Notes under the pieces: generated by a model
Told to the model about the DNA's origin: nothing
Databases searched by the model: none
The model's input: only the letters and a program-made list of their open reading frames with translations
Source of the DNA: Ectobius pallidus
Taxonomy: Eukaryota; Arthropoda; Insecta; Blattodea; Ectobiidae
Assembly: GCA_964059195.1 (NCBI GenBank)
Contig: CAXKWD010000007.1
Span: forward strand, 151,515,769-151,579,768
Direction: 5' to 3'
DNA length: 64,000 nt
Translations under genes and position numbers: made by a program
Shown here: positions 53,909 to 63,368 of the stretch, one piece after another
Layout: every line of letters begins with the position of its first letter
How positions within the stretch are numbered: position 1 is the stretch's first letter

Positions 53909-54923
53909 CAGGGCCCGGATTCTAATGACATGTCATCTTTTTATTGATGCTGCATAGACATTGCCAACTTGCAGATAAATCCTAATCATGACCTATAGGC
54001 CCTACATTATAGAAATACATTTTTATTAGGTCATTATTTGTCATTTTATGCAATTTTATATTTTTAGGGCATTTATTTCAATTTTACGTCATTATTTTGT
54101 CATTTTCATATCATTTGCTATGTTATTTAATCATTTTCATGTATTTACATTGAGTGTATGAACCTTTTTTTCGTCGCTAGCGGTGATGTCTTTGAAGTGT
54201 TGTTTGTTTATTGCAAGAAGGAAATTCGGTGTTAAAGTGTTGTCATGTCTCAGTCGGAAATGAGAATCAAAGAAACGCCACATTTTGTATTATATTACTA
54301 TTGTTATTAGATTGACATGGCACCAGAATCTGCCACTTGCTTGGATTTCAGAGTGCAAACTAATGTTTACCCTCAATAAACAACAATATAATCCGGCAGA
54401 CCATAAAAGGAAATGCCGAATTTTGACTCGCCAGTGCCTCAGTGCCAGTATAAATTCTAGAGTGATAGGGAAAAGGCGAATAAGTCAAAAAGCCAAAGTT
54501 TCAGGAGAGACAAAAACAATTTATTTCCACAGCATTGTTACAATATTTAATTCAGCCCACCCAGATATTTTTACATATTATAAGATGCTGTATAAAGATA
54601 TCTGGTGGACTGAACTAAATACTGAACAATGCTGTGGAAATATTTTTTTTTCTCCTGAAAATTTGGTCATTTGACTTGTTCGCTTTTTCCTTATCACTCT
54701 AGAATTTCCGTGAGAAAAGAACATTCACAACATTACAGTTATTTACAGTTTTTACAATTATGTACGAACTAGTCTATAACTTTGTGTGTACAATAATTTT
54801 GTATAAATAAAATATCAGTTTTTAGGTCATTTTTTATAATTACTAAGTAATTTTCTTTAAAATTTAGGGTCATTTTATAAGTCATTTTTCAAACAATTTT
54901 AGGTCATCAGAATCCGGGCCCTG
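53909..54923. mobile_element. hAT element, CAGGGCCCGGATTCT family, copy 2, with nested foldback
   Basis: Ends CAGGGCCCGGATTCTAATGA and TCATCAGAATCCGGGCCCTG. TSDs GTAATAAT (53901-53908) and GTAATAAC (54924-54931) match 7 of 8. Inverted relative to 43417-43989. The size difference is largely explained by the foldback at 54454-54705 and nearby unmatched sequence. Confidence 0.9.
54454..54705. repeat. foldback (hairpin) element with ~120-bp arms
   Basis: Left arm 54454-54574 (attctagagtgatagggaaa..) and right arm 54589-54705 (..tccttatcactctagaat) are diverged inverted complements around a 14-nt loop. Nested in hAT 53909-54923. No coding, no clear TSD. Confidence 0.85.
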
Positions 54924-55105
54924 GTAATAACGAATAAATAGGCATATAAAGCGAAGAATGAAGATAATATATTATAGGCTATTAAGAGCGAAAAATTGTT
55001 CATTAGGTAGAGGAAGTTATGTTTCCTTTCTTTTTGTTGTGTTTGTTTATCAATACAGAGTACAGCTATCTACCCGTGCGCTGTCATTGATTGTAGGCTA
55101 CTTAC

Positions 55106-55297
55106 GCCTATCCTCCTGGTATTTATAGAATTCTCTCCTTCTGAGAACAGGCTGTTCCAGTCGCTTCTTCCTCTCGCAGGTGGTAAGGTGAGTGGAAGGT
55201 CATCCCGGGTCCAGACAGATCTTGTTCTGTTAGCGTCAAGCGTTTGACGCACGAGTGAGCGCTGCTCCGGGGTTGCAGGAAATTTCTTTCCGTTCAT
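55106..55297 (-). CDS. possible first coding exon of a host gene
   Basis: A minus-strand ATG at 55297 opens 64 codons (MNGKKFPATPEQRSLVRQTL..NRTRSVWTRDDLPLTLPPAR..) to a GTAAGT donor (plus 55100-55105), phase 0. It is less AT-rich than its surroundings. The phase would fit the acceptor of the 45330-45848 exon, but the distance is 9 kb and other exons may lie between. No domain recognised. A tataaatag sequence 17-25 bp upstream of the ATG is too close for a TATA box of this start. Confidence 0.4.
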
Positions 55298-55434
55298 TTT
55301 ATGACGTAAAATGCACTATTTATATTAACTCTTTTTAAAATCGCTTTCTCTCTCTCAAAGCTCCTATCTCAATCTGAATCATTTGCTAGGAGACCGCTTC
55401 GTCCAGTGTTGACATCTCACAAATGAGTTATAAC

Positions 55435-56101
55435 TAGACCTGGGATTTCAGGCTCTAAAAAAATTAGTTTTAGGCACCTAAAATAGGCTTTTAAAACAAG
55501 TGAATAGGCTTTTAAAAGAGAAAATAGGCACTTAAAAGTATGCTTTAAAACGTGTAAATAGATAGATAATAGACTTTAAAATATTACAATATACACTTAA
55601 ACTACTTAAACTGTAACATGGTCTTTTTTTTACTGCAAGAAACGTGGTATACCTATTCTTAACAGAATTAACTGCAAAATTAGGCATCACGAACTATATT
55701 CACTCAAACAGATGTTCTTTCACTGATGACTTGACACAGTAGGCTAGTCCTTCCCCCTTAATCCTTCCCCTCCCTCGTCAGTTAGCATTCCTTTAGCGAC
55801 AATTGTTTGGAATAATTAAGTTTCTTAGAAAAACCCACCTCTGCTGTTCTGCTTTTCATTGAGGGATGTCCATTATGAGATTGTAAAAATTACAGAAGTT
55901 GAATTTTATTTTAAATGTACAAAATAGGCATTTTAGGCACTAAAATAGTAAAATAGGCTCTAAAGGTCCAAATAGGCATTTTAGGGCACTATAAAACTCT
56001 ATAAATATAAGTGATTTATCATGAAACATCCACATATTTAAAAATTTTCATGTTATTTCATAAGGAACAAAACATCCATTTGCCTTAAAATCCCAGGTCT
56101 A
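55435..56101 (+). mobile_element. hAT element, TAGACCTGGGATTT family, copy 3
   Basis: Ends TAGACCTGGGATTTCAGG and TTAAAATCCCAGGTCTA with exact 8-bp TSDs GTTATAAC at 55427-55434 and 56102-56109. Collinear with the 15424 copy minus its Helitron. No coding. Confidence 0.94.
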
Positions 56102-56281
56102 GTTATAACATAAATGTGTATACATATAATGATTAAATATAAAGATAAAGATAAGCCCTTGGAATCCCTTAAGGGCAAGGGCCTCCTACTAATGGTAGGG
56201 AAGCTCGTATAGCCTCGTGAGCTAGTCCATGTGAGAGGTTTTGTCTTCACATTTAGCTACACTTCATTATTTACACTTATA

Positions 56282-56552
56282 ACTATAGTCCTTTCACATT
56301 CGCCAGAGGTTTCAAGGCCAAACGTAGCATGCCTACGATACCCCCACTTACCGGCTCATATGACATCATACCCCTCCAATGCCAGTCACATGACAAGCCA
56401 GTAGGGAGTTCCCCCTTAGTGTCGTATGAGTGTGTGCGACAGCGCAGCTCCTCTGCGCAAAGGGGAATACTGTTACTGCTGTTCAGTGGGGGCATATTAG
56501 ACGTGAGAAGTTGTGGCCTTGAAACCTCTGGCGAATGTGAAAGCACTATAGT
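56282..56552. mobile_element. MITE with ~38-bp TIR (ACTATAGTSCTTTCACATTC)
   Basis: Left ACTATAGTCCTTTCACATTC continues GCCAGAGGTTTCAAGGCC, and the same sequence with one mismatch appears inverted at the right end. 271 bp, GC-richer than its surroundings. No TSD is clear because the next SINE inserted at its right end (TAGTCCCG). No coding. Confidence 0.85.
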
Positions 56553-56556
56553 CCCG

Positions 56557-57030
56557 TCCACCGCTGTGGCTCAGGGGATGCGTTCAATCCTCTCACGCAC
56601 CGGGCCCGGGTTCGATTCCTGGTCGGGACAAGTTACCTAGGTGAGGTTTTTTCCGGGGTTTTCCCTCACCTATGAGACAAATGTCAGGTAACTTTAGGCC
56701 CTTGTGATCCCCGGATATCAACTGGCCGTCATTATCATCTTCATCCCCATCCTCGCCTTGTTCTGAGTGAGTGAGTGAGTGAGTGAGTGTGTGTGTGAAT
56801 GGTGTGTATCGTCCTATGTGTTCGTGTTGTATCGGAGGTGGCCCCGCGTTGGGCTGATCACTCATCCGGGGAGGCCCTCCATGTCCTTGTCTGGTCAAAA
56901 AAGTATGTATGTGATCCAAAGATAATCCCTCTCCCGACAGGTAGCGGCCCTGTAAGGCCCGGGCGGCTTGGGTTGCTTAAATCCTAAAAGGGAGAGGTAA
57001 AACTACGATAAAGAAGAAGAAGAAGATAAC
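56557..57030 (+). repeat. tRNA-derived SINE, family S1, short form
   Basis: Head ctgtggctcaggggatgcg (A box) and gggttcgattcctgg (B box), body as in 38763-39321, tail ..aaactacgataaagaagaag. TSD TAGTCCCG at 56549-56556 and 57031-57038. Compared with the long form, about 120 bp between 'cggccct' and 'gggcggcttggg' are missing. Confidence 0.88.
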
Positions 57031-57479
57031 TAGTCCCGACACTGATTACACTTATCACTAGGGCCCGGATTTGTATGTAAAAAATTGTTTTTTTTTTTTT
57101 CCTGAATCGTAATTCCTAAAACAAAGTTTAGTATCCAAATCGAGGTCCGACAAATTCCAAATTTTATTTCACATAAATATGTGAATAAATATTTTTTATA
57201 TATTCTCCATAAATAATTAATATTTTAGTACTTTTCCTCATTCTCTCTTAACATTTTACAACAAAAATTTGTATCTCGAAAGAATTCAATACAAATGCTG
57301 CACTTGCAATGAGGTGGGAGTGATTCACTTGTACTTGCTTATCGGGGAAGAACAGAACCTAATCTCAAGTGCCGTGTTGTAGATTATGCAGATCATTTTG
57401 AAGCATTTGCATCTGTAGTAAATGAACTGGACAAAGACGATGCTCTGCAATTGAGATTATTCAGAATTGAATATGTGAT

Positions 57480-58530
57480 ACTACTTTAAAATGTGACTTG
57501 GCTTTCATATCGGCTAATTTTGATTCACTCAATAAAGAAACTAGAAACTTCTGTAGATTTATTGAGTAATTCAGTTAAAGAAATACAATATGTTGAAAGA
57601 CAACTTAACACTATCTCAGGTTCGAAAATAGAAATTCTAAGAACATAATTTAAAGGTATGTTTGAGAAAAATGGTGGCTACCAAACCCTCTGCAAAGTCG
57701 CTCAAGTTTTGGAAGGCTAAAACATAAGTGAACTTGATCGTGTGTGTGTTAGTGATATATCCCCCTACAAATATGCGAGGTTAACATCGTGTGAAGTAGA
57801 ACGTTCCTTTTCTCAATATAAGGCACTAGCATGTGCCCGCGGCTTCGCCCGCGATAATTATTTCAAAAATTAAAAATTAAGAGCATAATAGTTAAATCAT
57901 TATATTTATTAAACACCTAAATCACGTGGACTGCATACCACGATTAGATAGCGTCACCTGGTAAAAGCGACATCAGATTCGAGTTCCTTGGTCCAGAAAA
58001 CCCCTGTATAGTGAGTTTCGACCAAATAAAACAATGTTTGACCATATTTAGGGCTTACAACATTCAAGCAATTGCGAAAGTTTTATTTCAAGGTATGACA
58101 AAAATAGACAAAAGCCAACTGTAATTGTCAAACTTCCATTTAATTTAATTCCAAACCCATCTGAAACCCACTGGCAACAATATGTTTTAATGTCAAATGT
58201 GATTCGGATTCGATAATTCTGTGTAAGAAGGGATTAAGTATTCTCAAAAAACATTTGATTTTTGGCATTTAAAGTCAGAATTTTTCAAAATCCTTTCTTA
58301 GTGAGCACCTACATTATGAAACGAAGGTACTGTCAAAATTCCAAGTCTCTACCTGTTATAGTTTAGACTCTACGTTGATTCCTGTCAGTCAGTCAGTCAG
58401 GACAAAGCCTTTTATATATATAGAGATTATTCTCGGATAATAGGCAAGGATTTGTGATCCATAATCTGGAGATGACATTTGTTGTGCACTGCAACTCCAG
58501 TCAACATTTTACAGTCCTGACCTTGTTTGC
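57480..58530 (+). pseudogene. hAT transposase pseudogene interrupted by a Helitron
   Basis: Decayed codons from about 57490 read CDLAFISANFDSLNKETRNF, with stops and frameshifts following. Then YKYARLTSCEVERSFSQYKA ends at 57825. After the Helitron the frame resumes LFSDNRQGFVIHNLEMTFVV. KYARLTSCEVERSFSQYK is the hAT dimerisation hallmark. The join at A57825/T58427 is exact, so the reading is continuous apart from the insertion. Confidence 0.85.
57826..58426 (-). mobile_element. Helitron (non-autonomous), TCTCTATATATA/CTAG family, copy 2
   Basis: On the minus strand it begins TCTCTATATATATAAAAGGC and ends with the GC stem and CATGCTAG. It lies between A and T with no TSD, and the empty site is known from the host transposase codons (gca|tta ttc). 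601 bp, collinear with 7875-8464 and only slightly diverged. Confidence 0.93.
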
Positions 58531-58686
58531 ACTTATAACTAGACCTGCCATTGCTTACACTTTAACTAGACCTACACTTTTTTCACTTGTATCTTGTCCC
58601 GTCACTATTTACACTTGTTACTGGTCCCGTTTAGGTTTGGCCTTTCGCTAATTTGGTCAGAGTTCTCCAAGCTATTCTATCTCTGG

Positions 58687-59392
58687 CATAGGCGTAACCA
58701 GGCCGACCATATGGGGGGGTTATAACATCCGCGGGGTCTGCAAAAGGGGGGTCAGGGGCATAGGCGTAGCGAGGGGGGGGGTTTGGGGGTTTGAACCCCC
58801 CCCCATTGATTAAAAAAAGGAAAATTGTATAATTTTTTTAAGTCTGCCCATAAATTGCTTAATACAAGTATAAAGCGTGGGAAGCTTAAAACTCGTTATT
58901 TTGCGTCTTAATTTTTAAAATTTTCCGGGGAAGGACCCCCGAAAGCTTAAAACTTGTTATTTTGCATCTTAATTTTTAAAATTTTCCGTGGGAGAACCCC
59001 CGGAAGCTTAAAACTCGTTATTTTGCATCTTAATTTTTAAAATTTTCCGGGGGAGGGCCCCCGGACCCCCCTCTTTTTCCATACTCGCCAGACCCCGCGG
59101 ATGTTATAACCCCCCCCATATGGTCGGCCTGGCTACGCCTATGGTCAGGGGGCCCTCCCCCGGAAAATTTTAAAAATTAAGATGCAAAATAACGAGTTTT
59201 AAGCTTCCGGAGGCCCTCCCCCGGAACATTTTAAAAATTAAGACGCAAAATAACGAGTTTTAAGCTTCCCACGCTTTATACTTGTATTAAGTAATTTATG
59301 GGCAGACTTAAAAAATTATACAATTTTCCTTTTTTTAATCAATGGGGGGGGGGGTTTGGGGGTTTGAACCCCCCCCCCTCGGTACGCCTATG
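58687..59392 (-). mobile_element. hAT MITE, CATAGGCGTA family, outer copy of a self-nested pair
   Basis: Termini CATAGGCGTAACCAGGCC and TCGGTACGCCTATG with exact 8-bp TSDs ATCTCTGG at 58679-58686 and 59393-59400. A second element of the same family lies inside it at 58759-59143. The outer copy has two internal ~62-bp blocks, like the 42242 copy. Confidence 0.93.
58759..59143 (+). mobile_element. hAT MITE, CATAGGCGTA family, inner copy
   Basis: Termini CATAGGCGTAGCGAGG and GGCTACGCCTATG, with exact 8-bp TSDs GTCAGGGG at 58751-58758 and 59144-59151. It has three internal ~62-bp blocks, like the 20978 copy, and is inverted relative to the outer element. 385 bp. Confidence 0.94.
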
Positions 59393-59554
59393 ATCTCTGG
59401 TAATTCTTGACCAATCATTGCCGACTGGTCTTGTAAGATCGTCTGACCACCTACAATTAGGTCGTCCTCGGTTTCTCTTCCCTTAGGCTAATAAAAAATA
59501 CACAAATTAACAAATAAATATAAGTGCAGGCTTTCTGGTGCCTGGCTACAGATA

Positions 59555-60390
59555 TCTCTCTATATATAAAAGGCTTTGTCCTGACTGACAGGAATCAACG
59601 TAGAGCCTAAACTATAACAGGTAGAGACTTGGAATTTTGACAGTACCTTCGTTTCATAATGTAGGTGCTCACTAAGAAGGGATTTTGAAAAATTCTGATT
59701 CTAAATGCCAAAAATTAAATGTTTTTGAAAATACTTAATCCCTTTTTGCATAGAATTATCGAAACAAATTCACAGAACATATTGTTGCCAATGGTATAGG
59801 TGGGTTTGGATTAAATTAAATGGATGTTTGACAAATTAGAGAAGGTATCATTATAATTCATATTATCTATATTAATAAAAGGAACTGTCCTCGATGTCCG
59901 GGGAAATCTACTGAACGCAGAGATCTGAAATTTTAAACATAGGTGGGCTGAAGGGTCGGAAAATGCACCGCGAAGCCGGAATTTTAATTTTAGTTTTCGT
60001 TCGTGAGTTATGAGTGAAAAACGGGCAAAAATGTGTATTTTTTGCGTTTTCAAAACATAAGTTTTCAGTTATACATTTCAATGTCAAATCAATTACAGTT
60101 GGCTTTGTCTATTTTTGTCACACCTTGAAAATAAAACTTTCGCGATCGCTTGAATGTTGTAAGCCCTAAATATGGTCAAACGTTGTTTTATTTGAACGAA
60201 TCTCACTATACAGAGGTTTTATGGGCCAAGAAAGTCGAATCTGAGCTCGCTTTTACCAGACGATGCTATCTAATCGTGGTATGTAGTCCACGTGATTTAG
60301 GTGTTAATAAATATAATGATTTTACTATTATGCTCTTAATTTTTAATTTTTGAAATAATTATCGCGGGCGAAGCCGCGGGCACATGCTAG
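59555..60390 (+). mobile_element. Helitron (non-autonomous), TCTCTATATATA/CTAG family, copy 3, with extra insert
   Basis: 5' TCTCTCTATATATAAAAGG follows A59554. The 3' end is gcgggcgaagccgcgggcac then ATGCTAG followed by T. It aligns with copies 1 and 2 except for about 250 bp (59838-60090) of foreign sequence between shared gtttgacaa and aattacagttgg. That segment contains tctatattaataaaaggaac and gatgtccgggg and has no visible TIR. Confidence 0.88.
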
Positions 60391-60529
60391 TCGTTTATAT
60401 AGGAAATGTGACTTCTTTAGCAGGTCAACCACATTGGATGGACTTAACTTAGCGAACACAATGCAAATGATTACCGTTAATAAGAATGGAATACTTTGCA
60501 AGTTATTGAACAAATAATTATTGTACAGA

Positions 60530-61060
60530 GTGTCTCACCGAAATGCCCTAATATTTTTCCCATCTGTGTTTATACTCCATTTAGCTGAGAGGCCATATCA
60601 GGAGTTCGGGATATGTCTATACAGTAGGTTAGGCCATGGAACTATTGATTTTCAATTGATTCCATTGTTGGTGTATTTTATGGAGTAAATTTCTATTGAT
60701 ATTAATTTAAATTGATATGATACAGGTTGAAATGGATGTAAATATCCAAATCGGCATTTGCCTTTATGATGGGGGAAACCATGAACAAACCCATGTCAAA
60801 TTGACCGGGCATGGTATTTGAATCTGGGACCTCCCGAATGCGAGTCCACAAACGTAAGTACTTTTAAGCAATGGTGTTCCTAGGGTGGGGCAGAAGTTCG
60901 GCTGGGAGGTGCTTAAACATTCACCCTAAAGCTCGGACCTCGCTCCCAACCTCCCAGTGATTTCCATCTTTTCCTACACCTCACGAAATGAGAAACAATG
61001 ACAGAGAGGTGAAGATAGTTGTCATACAGTGGTTCAAATATTAGGGCATACTTCTAGGAC
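60530..61060. mobile_element. possible TIR element hosting an S2 SINE
   Basis: The left phrase tacagagtgtctcaccgaaatgccctaatattt partly mirrors the right phrase aaatattagggcatacttct..acacaggta. The termini are diverged and the TSD is not clear. The SINE at 60565-60870 lies inside. Confidence 0.4.
60565..60870 (-). repeat. tRNA-derived SINE, family S2, copy 2
   Basis: Read on the minus strand it has the box region (gcattcgggaggtcccagat then tcaaatacc), ggtttccccc.., ggcaaatgccgatttgg and an end near gctaaatggagtataaac. Same body as 6893-7250, diverged. Confidence 0.7.
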
Positions 61061-61219
61061 ACAGGTATTCAAAAGTTGGTCCCACGGTATGACAAATGTC
61101 TCAATTCCGGTGGCGAATATGTTGAAAAATAGCTGAACGTTTGCTGTACCTGTTGTAATAAATATCTTCATAAAACTGTGTTTTCTTTCTGTAAATGGTA
61201 CCAGGGAAATTTACTTTCT

Positions 61220-61495
61220 GGAATCAGCCGAAACTGCGTAGTGTCGTAACTCATTGCCAGTACATCTCGCGCTTGCGCATTCAAGTAAAAAACAATTGCC
61301 ACCCACAACAGTATGGTATTCCGACATGGAATATTCTCATTTTGATGAATGTTGAAATGGCGGCAAAACTGATGCAATCTTGTTTACACGTAGGTTTCAT
61401 AACTAAGTTTCGCAATTGTTTTTTTACTTGAATGCGCAAGCGCGAGTTGTACTGGCGACAACTGGCGACAACACTACGCAGTTTCGGCTGATTCC
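61220..61495. repeat. foldback with ~82-bp arms
   Basis: Left arm 61220-61299 (ggaatcagccgaaactgcgt..) and right arm 61412-61495 (..acgcagtttcggctgattcc) are inverted complements with a 112-bp spacer. The right arm has a small tandem duplication (tggcgacaac). Frames on both strands here mirror each other and are not genes. Confidence 0.85.
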
Positions 61496-62114
61496 AACTT
61501 TTCACGAAACCATAGTAATAATATTGATGTAATGAGCTTATTTATCTTTGTGGATTGAAGTAGGAACACAATTTTCAAAAGTAATTGATGTAGGTAAAAT
61601 ATTTTGAGAGGTTTCATAATTCTGAAATAAAATAATGTATGCAAACGATACAGTTTTGTCGTAATTTCGATTTAAAAACCGTTAGGTTTCTCTGCCGGAC
61701 CCTGTATATGAACCTAATTTAAAAAATCAATTCATAAGAACAGAGTTACAAAACAATCAAAATAACATTTATTATCCAGCTCTACATCTGTACAAAAAGT
61801 GTGTAATACAACATTAATTTTGTTATGTCATCATCAGATCCCATTTGTTAAGAGTAGATGTAGAACAGAGTTCCATGACTGCATATTCACCAGGTGCAGC
61901 TTTCTGTGCACTCAGACAAGTTCCAGCCGCCATGTTGTACACTGGCGTCTCATTCTGCAAAACATGAGAAAAAAACTATCAGGCTACTTACTTACTTACT
62001 CAATGGCAATAGATACCATATTGGCCCGAATATAAGACAATGTTTTTTCCCTGAAAATGTGCTTATAAAAACTATACTCGTCTTATACGCACAGCCTAAG
62101 ACTCAACAACTCTC

Positions 62115-62537
62115 CAGGGGCGTATTTAGCTACTTAAGCACCCCTAGACAGAGAAAAACATTTTCGCCCCCTTATTTCCACATGAATGTACCACAAAGCG
62201 ATAGCGGCGTCTCATAACGAAAACCGCCTTGAAATCAGAATGTCAGAGTTTAATCAAAGGCGGTTAAAGGGAAAGAGACAACAACAATGGAACTGCTAAT
62301 TTCTTTTAGCGAAGGAGGTTACTCGTTGGTAGATCGTTGATTAAATTTGAGTGTATTGTTTGAAAATGTTATTCATTAATCCTATTTCATTGTGCGTTAC
62401 ATTAGTTTACTATTTTGAAGTGTTATGAATAAAATGTTTGATATATTTAAAAAAAACAGTAATAGCTTAAAAGCCGCCCCTTCAAATCTGCAGCCCTAGG
62501 CAGCTGCCTAGTGTGCCTAGGCTTAAATACGGCACTG
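62115..62537. mobile_element. hAT MITE, CAGKGSCGTATTTA family, nested
   Basis: The left end CAGGGGCGTATTTAGC pairs with GCTTAAATACGGCACTG. Imperfect 8-bp TSDs CAACTCTC (62107-62114) and CAACTTTT (62538-62545), 6 of 8. The subterminal gctgcctag/cctaggc phrases are typical of this MITE type. 423 bp, third layer of the nest. Confidence 0.8.
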
Positions 62538-62772
62538 CAACTTTTCATTCATGAATGCAGCTGTGCAAGTGTGCACCAGGTATCCCCACGCAAATGACAT
62601 GCATCAGAGCAAGGTCAAAGTCACATGGAAGTTCACTGAACTTTCCCGAATTTATTTTTCACGAATTTGTGCTTCTGTTTGCACTGCACCAGGACCTTCT
62701 GGTCCTGACTGTACTGTTACATGCTTGGTGTCTCTATTCTCTATGCGTAAAGCTTTTGTTTGACCACCAGTC

Positions 62773-62880
62773 ATGGCAGACCATGTGGAAAAGAAAGCAC
62801 CTTCATTGTCTCAATGCGTAAATAAAGGGAAGAGAAGAAGTTATGACATGAACTTCAAAATTCTGTTTTATGTGATGCAA
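62773..62880 (+). pseudogene. transposase N-terminal remnant
   Basis: ATG at 62773 reads MADHVEKKAPSLSQC then GKRRSYDMNFKI, after which similarity stops. (K)RRSYD-NFK is a common start of the helix-turn-helix of pogo/Tigger-type transposases. Fits the TA-flanked host element. The rest has been deleted. Confidence 0.55.
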
Positions 62881-63368
62881 AATGTACTAATAATTATTAT
62901 TATTAATATTTATTTTTTCGTAACTACCCTTAAAAAATACAGGGTCGTCTTATAATCGAGGTCGTCTTATTTTCGAGCCAATACGGTAATTCCTCAGCAA
63001 GCTAAAGGAATATTATCTATTTTATGGTATTGGGATAATGCAGAAATAAATTTCCAAGCAACATGTTTGGGCACATCGTCAACCAGAAGCATTGTAAATC
63101 TATGCACCGTTTTCTATTAATAGGATTTATGATATTTATTAGTGCTTTTACTAATAAAAAACATTGAGAAAAACATTTGGGGGGTTTATTGCTCATTTGC
63201 TGTATAGGAGACGCCGTCCCTGTTTCAAGTACATGGAGCATTGACATGGAAAGCCGAAGGTCATGGGATCAAATCATCATGTCAGAGGAACGTTTCTCAT
63301 TTATGAGAATATTTTGCAAAATATTTCATTGAAGTAGTAGCCTGATAGTCAGAAACCCTCATCTTTTC

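Larger units (their letters stand above)
57059..58540 (+). mobile_element. hAT element remnant, TAGGGCCCGGATTT family, split by a Helitron
   Basis: The left end TAGGGCCCGGATTTGTATGT is clear; the right TIR was not found, so the right coordinate is approximate. It carries decayed transposase coding on both sides of the Helitron at 57826-58426. Confidence 0.7.
62016..62986. mobile_element. TA-flanked transposon (pogo/mariner-like), CCRTATTGGCYCGAAWATAAGAC family
   Basis: The left end CCATATTGGCCCGAATATAA and the right end TTATTTTCGAGCCAATACGG are inverted repeats, each bordered by TA (62014-62015, 62987-62988). It contains a short transposase start and a nested hAT MITE. The host LINE tail provides the empty site. 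Confidence 0.9.
61983..63027 (-). mobile_element. RTE-like LINE 3' tail, copy c, split by a TA transposon
   Basis: Outer pieces 61983-62015 (ttacttacttactcaatggc..) and 62987-63027 (taattcctcagcaagctaaa..) together reproduce the LINE tail seen at 29345 and 29943. They are separated by the element at 62016-62986. Confidence 0.85.

Noticed and set aside
55314..55322. TATA box (tataaatag) for the 55297 ATG
   Set aside because: Only 17-25 bp upstream of the start codon, leaving no room for a transcription start and leader.
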